Shown here in pieces: positions 1 through 7,407 of a stretch of DNA of 64,000 nucleotides. The DNA lies in contig DAOUBW010000037.1 in the NCBI GenBank assembly GCA_034432555.1, forward strand, positions 62,001 through 126,000. The letters run 5' to 3'. The notes under the pieces were generated by a model. The model made no database searches, was not told the DNA's origin, and was given only the letters and a program-made list of their open reading frames with translations. This DNA is from CP2-2F sp034432555. GTDB lineage: Bacteria; Chloroflexota; Anaerolineae; Aggregatilineales; UBA2796. The translations under genes were made by a program, and so were the position numbers. The stretch's first letter is position 1. Every line of letters begins with the position of its first letter.

Positions 1-1
1 T

Positions 2-73
2 TTCGACTACAACTTCCTGAAGCCCGCCATTGATGAGGCAAATCCGATTGTGCGCGCCGCGCTCGGCTTTTAG
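2..73 (+). CDS. C-terminal fragment of an unidentified protein
   Basis: An open frame enters from the left edge and ends at a TAG at 71-73, leaving 23 residues that finish in VRAALGF. Too little remains to assign a family. The next gene starts about 106 bp downstream. A short 6-bp inverted repeat (CTAATC/GATTAG, 88-104) lies in the gap and might end transcription, but it has no T tract. Confidence 0.4.
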   Translation, partial: FDYNFLKPAIDEANPIVRAALGF

Positions 74-167
74 GGCATAAGCAGGGGCTAATCCTCCTGA
101 TTAGGCGTTCGTGCTGCCTTGCAACGTAGCGCCGTGGCTACAATGGCGGCTGTGCTAGACACCAATC

Positions 168-174
168 AGGAGGT
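168..174 (+). promoter_or_regulatory. Shine-Dalgarno site of the FmdB-like gene
   Basis: An AGGAGGT-type sequence lies a few bases before the ATG at 180 and fixes that start. A TACAAT hexamer at 139-144 may be the -10 element. No convincing -35 was found at normal spacing. Confidence 0.6.
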
Positions 175-179
175 AAAGA

Positions 180-404
180 ATGCCCATTTATGAATATGTT
201 TGCCCAACTTGCCACAAGGCGTTCGAGAAGCGCGTGAGCGCTGCACAGGCGGATAAGGTTGCTTGCCCACAGTGCGGCGAACAAAAAACAAAGCGGAAAC
301 TTTCAAAGATCACGGTGCGGCACGCCGAAAGCAGCACCGCCGTCAGCGATGCTTTCCCCACATGCAGCACCGGGCTGTGTGGCTTGCCGCGCACCACTTC
401 TTAA
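180..404 (+). CDS. FmdB-family zinc ribbon protein
   Basis: This 74-residue protein opens with MPIYEYVCPTC and has a second CPQCGE pair near residue 31. That is the four-cysteine zinc ribbon of the FmdB/CxxC_CxxC_SSSS family. The family is small, cytoplasmic and usually described as putative regulatory protein; its exact role is mostly unknown. The tail is Ser/Thr-rich and ends in a CGLP-type segment. The start has a strong ribosome binding site. It converges with the small Cys-rich gene on the other strand. Family assignment is secure, function is not. Confidence 0.85.
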   Translation: MPIYEYVCPTCHKAFEKRVSAAQADKVACPQCGEQKTKRKLSKITVRHAESSTAVSDAFPTCSTGLCGLPRTTS

Positions 405-413
405 TGCAGACCT

Positions 414-662
414 CTAGCTAATCCACTCGCGGTTAGCGGAATCCCAGTTGCGGTGCAGATAGGCGCGCTTGCACTCGATGCAGATGCGCGCACTGTCCAC
501 ATCGCGGCTGGCGCGCCACCGCCAGCGCACCACACCACTGTGATGCCGACAAAAGGGACGATAACAGATCGGGCAGTAATCGCCTTCAGCGAGTCCACTC
601 TCGCCATAGCGCGCTTTCTCATCGGGATTGTTCTCACAAATGTGGCAGTAAGGGACGGGCAT
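414..662 (-). CDS. Small cysteine-rich, probably zinc-binding protein
   Basis: An 82-residue protein if started at the ATG at 662 (MPVPYCHICENN); a TTG four codons upstream is also possible. GAGAG lies about 5 bases upstream of the ATG. Cysteine/histidine pairs are regularly placed: CHIC near residue 6, CPIC, then CRHH, and CIEC. This suggests two treble-clef or zinc-ribbon knuckles. No named family was recognised. A perfect TATAAT on the minus strand (715 to 710) fits as its -10 element, which supports a real gene rather than a chance frame. Confidence 0.7.
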   Translation of the reverse strand: MPVPYCHICENNPDEKARYGESGLAEGDYCPICYRPFCRHHSGVVRWRWRASRDVDSARICIECKRAYLHRNWDSANREWIS

Positions 663-812
663 TCGTACTCTCAAGTGCTTTTATGGGCTGCAGCAAAAGT
701 GCTTTGCCCATTATAAATGAGACTACATCCGAATTGTAGTGTGATTCAGGCAGATCGGCACGTCTAAGCTGCTGCGCCTGCCGAGCGTTGGTTAAACGTT
801 GGCTAAAAATGG

Positions 813-841
813 TTGACTCACGCGCCGCAGGCTGGTATGCT
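813..841 (+). promoter_or_regulatory. Sigma70-type promoter of the L,D-transpeptidase gene
   Basis: TTGACT at 813-818, a 17-bp spacer, and TATGCT at 836-841. Transcription would begin near 848, about 27 nt before the start codon. Confidence 0.7.
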
Positions 842-874
842 CACGCACGATCAATTGGTTGATGAGGATTGTTT

Positions 875-1972
875 ATGAAGCGTCACTTACTCCGAAAATT
901 TGTGGCGGTTGCGCTGCTGGCTGCTCTGCTGCTGCCAAGCCTGCCTGCCGCTGCTGATCCGGGTGGTGCGGTGAACTGCGCCGCTAACCAAAATTTGCCC
1001 GAATGCACGCAGCCAACCGTCTACGGTGTGGAAATGCGCGCCATCGCTGCTGAAATGGCGCTGAACCCTGCGCCAAACTTCCCGCAGCTGACTGTCGAAG
1101 ATAGTGTGATCTACCGCCGCGCTTTCCGCCGCGTGGAGAAACCGACCACCATCCACGACGCGCCCAACGGCAATGTGATCGGCTCCTATCCCGAAGGCTT
1201 CATCTTCGTGAACGCCGGGCGCGGCAAGGATGGCTGGGTGCAGGTGGCACAAGGCGCTTGGGTGCAAGAGAGCGCGCTCGGTCCGATCAACAAGGCGGTC
1301 TCTAAGTTTTCGGGCATCCAACTGCCAGATGGTTTGCCAACGCGCCCCTTCGCGTGGATGCTGCTGGATACGCGCCCCAGCCGCACGCCCGGCGCGAAGC
1401 CTGTGGCAGGCACTGAAGAAGTGAAGCGCTACACGATGGTGAACATCTTTGCGGTGGCAGTCGTAGATACGTGGGAGTGGTACTTGATTGGACCCGATCA
1501 GTGGGTGCTGCAAACACGCGTCGCTAAGATCAAGCCGTTGGCACGTCCTGAAGGCATTGAGGCAGGCAAAAAATGGTTCGCTGTAGACCTCTACGAGCAA
1601 ACTTTAACTGCCTACGACGGCGACAAGGCTGTCTTTGCCACTCTGATCGCCAGCGGCTTGGCAGAGTGGAGTACCGATGAAGGCGTCCACAAGATTTTTG
1701 ACCGCCACGAGGCAGTCCGTATGTCCGGCGCACGTGGACGACCGGAATACTGGAATTTGCCGCTGGTGCCGTATGTGATGTACTTTAACAACTCGGATCA
1801 GGCATTGCACGGCGCGTACTGGCATGATGGCTTTGGCTACCGCCGTTCGCGTGGCTGCATCAACCTGAGCATTACCGACGCCAAGTGGATTTACGAATGG
1901 ACGGAAGATCAGCCCGATGCTTACGTCTACATCTACCACAGCGGCAAATACCGTCCCGGCGCGCCGCAATAG
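875..1972 (+). CDS. L,D-transpeptidase (YkuD domain) with SH3-like region
   Basis: An exported protein of about 365 residues. The N-terminus is a classic signal peptide (Lys/Arg followed by an Ala/Leu core and an AAADP-type cleavage region). An SH3-like stretch follows at about residues 80-140 (HDAPNGNVIGSYP), typical of cell-wall targeting. The YkuD catalytic domain occupies about 230-355, with HGAYW and SRGCINLS; the nucleophile is Cys at about residue 328. Such enzymes make 3-3 cross-links in peptidoglycan or attach wall ligands. The ATG at 875 is chosen over a TTG at 869 because GAGG at 864-867 is ideally spaced. Chloroflexota have thin, unusual walls, so the exact substrate is uncertain. 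Confidence 0.9.
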   Translation: MKRHLLRKFVAVALLAALLLPSLPAAADPGGAVNCAANQNLPECTQPTVYGVEMRAIAAEMALNPAPNFPQLTVEDSVIYRRAFRRVEKPTTIHDAPNGNVIGSYPEGFIFVNAGRGKDGWVQVAQGAWVQESALGPINKAVSKFSGIQLPDGLPTRPFAWMLLDTRPSRTPGAKPVAGTEEVKRYTMVNIFAVAVVDTWEWYLIGPDQWVLQTRVAKIKPLARPEGIEAGKKWFAVDLYEQTLTAYDGDKAVFATLIASGLAEWSTDEGVHKIFDRHEAVRMSGARGRPEYWNLPLVPYVMYFNNSDQALHGAYWHDGFGYRRSRGCINLSITDAKWIYEWTEDQPDAYVYIYHSGKYRPGAPQ

Positions 1973-1995
1973 GCTGAGCATACCACCCGCACAAC

Positions 1996-2018
1996 AGGGC
2001 GCTTTTTACGAGCGCCCT
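1996..2018. terminator. Hairpin between convergent genes
   Basis: AGGGCGC (1996-2002) pairs perfectly with GCGCCCT (2012-2018) around a T-rich 9-nt loop and is followed on the plus strand by TTCTT. The stop codon of the minus-strand permease (2006-2008) sits inside the loop, so one element can serve both genes. Confidence 0.6.
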
Positions 2019-2986
2019 TCTTGCTCAAAGACCGTGCCAAGCGCCGAAGGCGGACGCGCCCTCAACACCGTCCGAATGGGTGGGTGCAAGCGCGGCGGCA
2101 GCACCTTCAGCAACCGATCCAGATACGGACCGCTGACCAGAAAGAGCGTGAAGAGCATCAGCAGCCACGGCAGCGCGTTGAGCAGCTCTACCACTTGCGG
2201 TGGCACTTGCGCCTGTGCGCCTGCCACCACCGCCCGCAGCCCTGCCACCAAATAGACGCCGAAGGCTACCCGCAGCGGATACCAGCCGCCGAAAATCACG
2301 ATGGCAAGCGCGATCCAGCCGTTGCCCGCAATGCCCGTATCCGACCATGTGGGCAGCACACCCAGCGTATAGGCAGCGCCGCCCAAACCTACCAAACTGC
2401 CGCCCACCGCCGTATACAGATAGCGCACCAAATTCACGTTGGTGCCGCGTGCAAAGGCTGTTTGCGGACGTTCGCCAACGGCGCGCAAAGTCAAGCCCGC
2501 CTTTGTGCGGAACAGCCACCACCACGCCGCGATGACCGCCACAATGCTCAGGTAGGTGAACAAATCCTGATTGAAGAAGATCGGACCGACAACGGGAATA
2601 TCTTTCAGCACGGGAATGGGCAAAAACGTGGTTGGGAAGACCTGTGCGTTGCGGTAGGGAATGCCTAAAAAGAGCGCCAGATCGCGGCAGAGCAGCGTCA
2701 GCACGAAGCCAACCGCCACTTGGCTCAGCTTGAGTTCGATGCTGCACGCCGCCACAATCAGCGCGATGAGCAAGCCCACACACGCACCGGCTGCCGCGCC
2801 CGCGATCACGCTGCCTGTGCTGGTGCCGACTATAAAGGCTGCCAACGCCGAAAGCACCAACGATCCATCCAGCGAGAGGTTGACCACGCCGACGCGCTCG
2901 GTGATCGTCTCGCCGATAGCTGCCAGCACAATTGGCGCGCCAACCTTCACAATATCCGCTAAGGTGCGGATGAGCGGTTCATCCAT
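2006..2986 (-). CDS. ABC transporter permease, BMP-type importer, subunit 2
   Basis: A polytopic membrane protein of about 326 residues beginning MDEPLIRTL. It contains the conserved GETITERVGVVNLSLDG motif near the N-terminus, characteristic of one of the two permeases in BMP-family nucleoside/sugar importers (YufQ/RnsD-like). The start at 2986 overlaps the end of the upstream permease gene by 8 bp; a longer frame reaching 3040 would run far into that gene and is rejected. It is the last gene of a four-gene transporter operon. The substrate (purine nucleosides or simple sugars) cannot be read from the sequence. Confidence 0.88.
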   Translation of the reverse strand: MDEPLIRTLADIVKVGAPIVLAAIGETITERVGVVNLSLDGSLVLSALAAFIVGTSTGSVIAGAAAGACVGLLIALIVAACSIELKLSQVAVGFVLTLLCRDLALFLGIPYRNAQVFPTTFLPIPVLKDIPVVGPIFFNQDLFTYLSIVAVIAAWWWLFRTKAGLTLRAVGERPQTAFARGTNVNLVRYLYTAVGGSLVGLGGAAYTLGVLPTWSDTGIAGNGWIALAIVIFGGWYPLRVAFGVYLVAGLRAVVAGAQAQVPPQVVELLNALPWLLMLFTLFLVSGPYLDRLLKVLPPRLHPPIRTVLRARPPSALGTVFEQEGRS

Positions 2987-4058
2987 GCGCTGCTTTCTCC
3001 CTTCGGCGTGCCGCCATGCGCGCCCGAATGCCGCCGCCAATCAGGACGGCAAGCACCAACGCGCCCTGAAAAACGTTGCCCAACGCCGCATCAATCTGCA
3101 CTGCGCTATCCAGCGAGGTTGCCAGCTTGAGGCTGCCCACTGGCACCACCGCCACAAAGAGCGCCACTGGCAGCACCCACGCCGCCCGCACACCTACCAA
3201 CAGCACGATCAGCACGCCCATGAAGCCGATGCCGCCAGAGATGTTCGGCAGCAAGCGCCCGCGTGTGAACAAGACCTGAAAAGCGCCCGCCAAGCCCGCC
3301 AACGCGCCACAGGCAAGCATTGCCCACACGATGTTGCGCTGCACGCGCACGCCCAACACACCCGCCGATTTCGCATTCCGCCCAATGGCGCGCAGTTGCA
3401 AGCCAAAGCGTGTGCCGCGCAGCGCCATAAAGACTGCCACGAAAACGGCTAGCGCAATCGCAATTGCCAGCGGGCTCAGGCGCAGTTCGGGATGGCGCGG
3501 CAGCAGCGCCGCTGGCGCAAACGGCGCCGTCTGTGGGAAGGTGCCAACGCGCCACGCGCCGTTCACCAACGAGAGCAGGATGTTCACGCTGATGAAGTTG
3601 AGCGCCACACCGCCGAAAATCTCATTGATGCCGCCCCGAATCTTGAGCAGGGCTGCCAAGCCCGCCCACAGCGCGCCGCCCAGCATGGCAAGCAGCAGTT
3701 CCGACGGCAAGATCAGCCCCGCCCAAACGCCCCACGCGCTTACGTCGCGCGGGATGGTGCGTGCAATGATGGTGGCAAAGATGGCGCCCATTGTCACCTG
3801 CCCTTCCACACCGATGTTCCACAAGCCGGCGGTGAAGGTGAGCAGCAAGCCCGCCGCGCAGAGCAGCATTGGCAAGGCAGCCATGATCACATCGGCGCGT
3901 GCGCTGGGCGTGCCAATGGCGCCCTCCACAAAGCGGACGGCTGCCGCCAAGGGCGCCTTGTCAATGATCAGCATGATGAGGGCGATCAGCCCAAGCGAGA
4001 CGATCAGCGCGCCGCCAAAGGTGATCAGCGCGCCACGAATGGCTGCCGCTCGGCTCAT
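2979..4058 (-). CDS. ABC transporter permease, BMP-type importer, subunit 1
   Basis: A 359-residue polytopic membrane protein with about eight to nine hydrophobic segments. It carries the family signature around LTFTAGLWNIGVEGQ and IRGGINEIFGGV, placing it with YufP/RnsC-like permeases that pair with BMP-type binding proteins. Its ATG overlaps the stop of the ATPase gene by 4 bp and its end overlaps the next permease, so the subunits are translationally coupled. The C-terminus is basic (RARMAARRREK). Confidence 0.88.
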   Translation of the reverse strand: MSRAAAIRGALITFGGALIVSLGLIALIMLIIDKAPLAAAVRFVEGAIGTPSARADVIMAALPMLLCAAGLLLTFTAGLWNIGVEGQVTMGAIFATIIARTIPRDVSAWGVWAGLILPSELLLAMLGGALWAGLAALLKIRGGINEIFGGVALNFISVNILLSLVNGAWRVGTFPQTAPFAPAALLPRHPELRLSPLAIAIALAVFVAVFMALRGTRFGLQLRAIGRNAKSAGVLGVRVQRNIVWAMLACGALAGLAGAFQVLFTRGRLLPNISGGIGFMGVLIVLLVGVRAAWVLPVALFVAVVPVGSLKLATSLDSAVQIDAALGNVFQGALVLAVLIGGGIRARMAARRREKAAHG

Positions 4059-5527
4059 ACTGCCTTCCCTCCGATCAGTTCGCCCAGTCGTTCGGCGGGA
4101 TTGCGCGTTGTGTCATCCAGATCGGCGACCAACGTCGCCCGCCCTTCACAAAAGACCAGCACACGGTCACTATAGGTCACGATCTCATCTAAATCCGACG
4201 AGGTGAACAAAATCGCCGCGCCCTGATCGCGCCGCGCCAAAAGCTGCTGCCACACCCACGCCGCGCTCTCCACATCCAAGCCGCGTGTTGGGTCTTCCAA
4301 GAGCAGCAGGCGCAGATTTTGCGGCAAGAGCGCGATCAAAGTGCGCTGTTGGTTGCCGCCAGAGAGCGTTTGAACAAGGCTATTCGGCGTGCCGCGTATG
4401 TTGTAGCGGTCAATTTGCTTGGCTGCCTGTGCCGCCGCGTCGCGCCACTTGATCCACGTGCCGCTGTTGGTGGTCAGCGCAAAGTGATCAGTCAGGGTCA
4501 GCCCGTCTATCAAGCCTTCTTCCAGCCGTCCTGAGGGCGCGTAGGCGATGCCGCGTTTCAGCAAGGCGGCGTAGGTCTTGCCTGCAATCGGCGCGCCATC
4601 CAGCAGGATGCGCCCGCTGTTCAACTGTTGCAAACCAGCACAGGCGCGCAAAAAATCGCTCTGACCGCTGCCATCCAGCCCTGCCAAGCCGATCACCTCA
4701 CCACCGCGCACGCTCAGCGAGAGATCGCGCACAGTGAGCCGCCGCGCCGTCAGACTGACCGCTTCAGCGCGCAGCACCTCCGCGCCCAGCGTGTGCGCCC
4801 CGCGTGTGGGACGCGGCAAACTCTGCCCAAACATGAGCGCCACCAAGTCATCAATCGGCGTGGGCATGTGGCGCTGACCAACCAACTTGCCGCCGCGCAG
4901 CACATAGACCTCATCGCATAGCGCGGCGACATCCTCTAGCTTGTGCGAGACGAGGATCACCGTCATGCCTTCCTCAGCCGCCAAGCGCTTCAGCGAGCTG
5001 AACAAGGTCTGCTTCTGTTCGGCAGAAATGCCCGTGGTTGGCTCATCAAGGATCAGCAAACGCGCACCCAAACTGAGCAAACGGACGATCTCCAGTTGTT
5101 GGCGCTCACCAATGGTCAGGCTGTCCACATAGCGGAACGGATCAAGCGTGAAGCCAAGCCGTGCCGCCTGCGCCGCCAATGCCTCACGGGCTGCCTTGCG
5201 TTTGGGCAGCAAGCCCTCCCGCCGCCCTAGCATGAAATTATCGAGGATGGTGAGGTTGGGTACGTCGAGTGGGTCTTGGTGGAGCATCCCAACGCCACGC
5301 GCTAGGGCATCCGCCGGCGTTTGGAAGGTGGTGGCTTGCCCATCAATGAGGATTGTGCCAGAGTCGGGCGGTTGGTAGCCGCTGAGGATTTTCATCAAGG
5401 TGCTTTTGCCGGCACCATTTTCACCGAGCAGCGCGTAAATACGCCCTTCAGCAAAGTGCAGTGAGATCGAGTCATTGGCGCGTAGCGCCCCGAACGTCTT
5501 CGAGATGTTTTGGAGTTCAACGTGCAT
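4055..5527 (-). CDS. Twin-domain ABC ATPase of BMP-type importer
   Basis: A 490-residue protein with two ABC cassettes in tandem, as in RbsA/YufO. The N-terminal cassette has GENGAGKST (about residue 35), the signature-like LTIGERQQLEIVR and Walker B LLILDEPTTG. The second cassette has a degenerate Walker A (GLDGSGQSD) and the signature LSGGNQQRTLIA, a normal asymmetry in this family. It powers uptake through the two downstream permeases. The gene for the binding protein lies upstream, separated by about 155 bp of hairpin-rich DNA, so ATPase expression may be reduced relative to the binding protein. Confidence 0.9.
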   Translation of the reverse strand: MHVELQNISKTFGALRANDSISLHFAEGRIYALLGENGAGKSTLMKILSGYQPPDSGTILIDGQATTFQTPADALARGVGMLHQDPLDVPNLTILDNFMLGRREGLLPKRKAAREALAAQAARLGFTLDPFRYVDSLTIGERQQLEIVRLLSLGARLLILDEPTTGISAEQKQTLFSSLKRLAAEEGMTVILVSHKLEDVAALCDEVYVLRGGKLVGQRHMPTPIDDLVALMFGQSLPRPTRGAHTLGAEVLRAEAVSLTARRLTVRDLSLSVRGGEVIGLAGLDGSGQSDFLRACAGLQQLNSGRILLDGAPIAGKTYAALLKRGIAYAPSGRLEEGLIDGLTLTDHFALTTNSGTWIKWRDAAAQAAKQIDRYNIRGTPNSLVQTLSGGNQQRTLIALLPQNLRLLLLEDPTRGLDVESAAWVWQQLLARRDQGAAILFTSSDLDEIVTYSDRVLVFCEGRATLVADLDDTTRNPAERLGELIGGKAV

Positions 5528-5566
5528 GTGCTACCCGTGCTAAGTTCGATCTACCCCTATCCCTAA

Positions 5567-5669
5567 CCCTTTCCCCGCAAGCAGGGAAAGGGCATCAGAA
5601 GGTCTGTAAAGTCCCGCCCTGCGTGCGGGGCGGGATTTAGGGTGGGGTAAATTTTGGTAAGGTTACCCC
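5567..5669. repeat. Three consecutive hairpins between binding-protein and ATPase genes
   Basis: Three perfect inverted repeats follow each other: CCCTTTCCC/GGGAAAGGG (5567-5575 with 5584-5592), TCCCGCCC/GGGCGGGA (5612-5619 with 5628-5635), and GGGGTAA/TTACCCC (5644-5650 with 5663-5669). They lie inside the transporter operon, where they could stabilise upstream mRNA or partially terminate. They may also be a dispersed intergenic element: a GGGCGGGA/TCCCGCCC stem recurs at 61252-61271. Confidence 0.65.
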
Positions 5670-5683
5670 GCCCTACCGTTAAG

Positions 5684-6883
5684 CTATTCCGCCTTGCTGG
5701 CGCCTAACATGCCCTCTAGCAGTTGCGGCATGTACCAAATCTGCTTTTCGTTGGCGGCTTCCCCTTCGGCAAGGAACGGCGTGCCATCCTGATAGTTCAG
5801 CGGACCGACGAACAGGTTGATCGAGCCATCGCCCAAGCCTTTCTTGAAGGCAGTCAACGTCTCTTTTTCAGCATCGGTCAGGGCATCCCCAAAGATATAG
5901 CCAACCGCCGACGTATCCAGATCGTTCACGTCATCCCAGTTCGGACCGTCCCACTCCCAAGCGGATTGCCAAGTGCCATCCTGCACCGATTTGATGATGC
6001 GGACGTAGCTTGGACCCCAGTTGAAATATGGCACACCCAAGCAGATTTTCGGGGCAACTTCGCAGGCGCCCACATAGTCGTATGGCACTGCAAAAACTGC
6101 TTCGCCGCGCTCGGCGCGTTGGTTGGCAACCACGCTGCCTTCGGTGGTGTCAATGCCGCTGATCAGCACGTCCACGCCGCCGTTGAAGAAGTCGTTAGCG
6201 ACTGCCGTTGGGTCAGCCGTGACGCCGGGAATGTTGAACCAGAAGCCGATCCACTTCACCTCAAACTTCAGGTCAGCAGGGTCGAGTCCGCGGTAGGTCT
6301 CGTAGCAGTAGCGTGCGCCGAGATAGGCAGAGACGGTCAGGCGGCGCGTTTCATCATTGATCAGCGGTCCCAGATAGGCGATGCTGTTGGTCTGCGTCTT
6401 GAGCGCAGCCGCACAGCCCGCTACCATCTTCATATATTCCATCTGACCCATCACGTTGCCGACGTTGGCGGGCGCTTCGCCTTCCAAGACGGCGGAGCCT
6501 GAGACGTGAATAAAGATCACCTCTGGGAATTTCTCGGCGGCGGCAAGCGTTTCAGTGCCGAAATCATCGGAGGCGGTGAAGATGACCTTGGCGCCCTGCT
6601 CGACCATGTTCTCGACGATCTGCTCCAGCGTCACGTTGGGACGGTCTGCCGGATTGACTTTATCCACCACGATGGATTTCACGCCCGGTAGCATCTTCTC
6701 CACATACTCGGACGCCTCAAAGTGTGCTTGGCTCCAGCCGCGATCATTTTGCGGACCGACCAGCACATAGCCGACGATAAATTCTTCTTGGGCAGCCGTT
6801 GGCTGCGCGGCGGGCAGCGCCACCACGATCAAGGCAGCCACCAGCGCCAGCGCTGCGGCGCGTTTCAGGAACGATTGAAGCAT
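5684..6883 (-). CDS. BMP-family ABC transporter substrate-binding protein
   Basis: A 399-residue exported protein with a signal peptide (LKRAAALALVAALIVVALP, cleavage near PTAAQEE). The mature part starts with VGYVLVGPQNDRGWSQAH, the hallmark of the basic membrane protein (BMP/PnrA/Med) family that captures nucleosides or related solutes. No cysteine is present at the signal-peptide end, so unlike most relatives in single-membrane bacteria it is not an obvious lipoprotein. It is the first gene of a minus-strand operon with one ATPase and two permeases. AAGGAGAT lies just upstream of the ATG. Confidence 0.9.
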   Translation of the reverse strand: MLQSFLKRAAALALVAALIVVALPAAQPTAAQEEFIVGYVLVGPQNDRGWSQAHFEASEYVEKMLPGVKSIVVDKVNPADRPNVTLEQIVENMVEQGAKVIFTASDDFGTETLAAAEKFPEVIFIHVSGSAVLEGEAPANVGNVMGQMEYMKMVAGCAAALKTQTNSIAYLGPLINDETRRLTVSAYLGARYCYETYRGLDPADLKFEVKWIGFWFNIPGVTADPTAVANDFFNGGVDVLISGIDTTEGSVVANQRAERGEAVFAVPYDYVGACEVAPKICLGVPYFNWGPSYVRIIKSVQDGTWQSAWEWDGPNWDDVNDLDTSAVGYIFGDALTDAEKETLTAFKKGLGDGSINLFVGPLNYQDGTPFLAEGEAANEKQIWYMPQLLEGMLGASKAE

Positions 6884-7183
6884 AGGTTATCTCCTTTTCA
6901 CATCACTATAGGTTCGCTATAGACTGTGCGCTGCCTGTGTTCACAGGTACTCTCAGGTACATTTCACAGGCACGCCCTACACCATACCGCGTTTGGGCGG
7001 GCTTGCCAATTGGCAGCGCGTTCAATTGGCGCAACTGACGAATAAGCTACCCTGCTTGGAAGCGCTTACAAAGCCTGTGTGGATGGCACGCTCTGTATCG
7101 AGATGCACTGTGTGCGTATGTGTGCTGGCGCTTCCCTTTTTCAAAAACAAGGGCGTTTTGCCCGAAACTGCGCCGTTTGCCCT
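6884..7183. other. Intergenic region upstream of the BMP operon
   Basis: About 300 bp without a gene between the divergent BMP operon and the rpsA promoter. Near its left end CCTGTG (6934-6939) and CACAGG (6942-6947) form an inverted repeat with a 2-bp spacer, upstream of candidate minus-strand -10 sequences TATAGT (6910 to 6905). This could be an operator of the transporter operon. The remainder shows nothing I can assign. Confidence 0.4.
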
Positions 7184-7212
7184 TTGACAAACACATTTCC
7201 AACGGATATACT
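7184..7212 (+). promoter_or_regulatory. Consensus sigma70-type promoter of rpsA
   Basis: TTGACA (7184-7189) and TATACT (7207-7212) are separated by exactly 17 bp, the best housekeeping promoter in the window. Predicted initiation near 7219 leaves a leader of about 190 nt before the S1 start codon. Confidence 0.85.
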
Positions 7213-7319
7213 GAGAAAGATTTAGGCTGAGACGCGCTCACCAAACGACCTGCATCGGTATATTCCGCCGTTTGGCATAACTATCGCGCACAATTGGCGT
7301 TATCTCACAAAAGCACTTT

Positions 7320-7344
7320 ACAGCCGTTCCTCATGCGCGGCTGT
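7320..7344 (+). promoter_or_regulatory. Hairpin in the rpsA mRNA leader
   Basis: ACAGCCG (7320-7326) pairs with CGGCTGT (7338-7344). Just before the start codon, ACCC and GGGT flank TTAG around 7387-7399 and could mask the ribosome binding site. In enterobacteria S1 represses its own translation through a structured leader; a similar role here is inference. Confidence 0.4.
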
Positions 7345-7407
7345 GGAGTGTACGGGTGTGTGCCTCACCCAAAAATCAAAAAAATACCCTTAGGGGGTCG
7401 GAGAAAC

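Noticed and set aside
887..1600. Antisense frame over the L,D-transpeptidase
   Set aside because: Composition is atypical and the plus strand has signal peptide, promoter and catalytic motifs.
7294..7407. Upstream extension of ribosomal protein S1
   Set aside because: The stretch is mRNA leader; the ATG at 7408 has the ribosome binding site and a family-like N-terminus.
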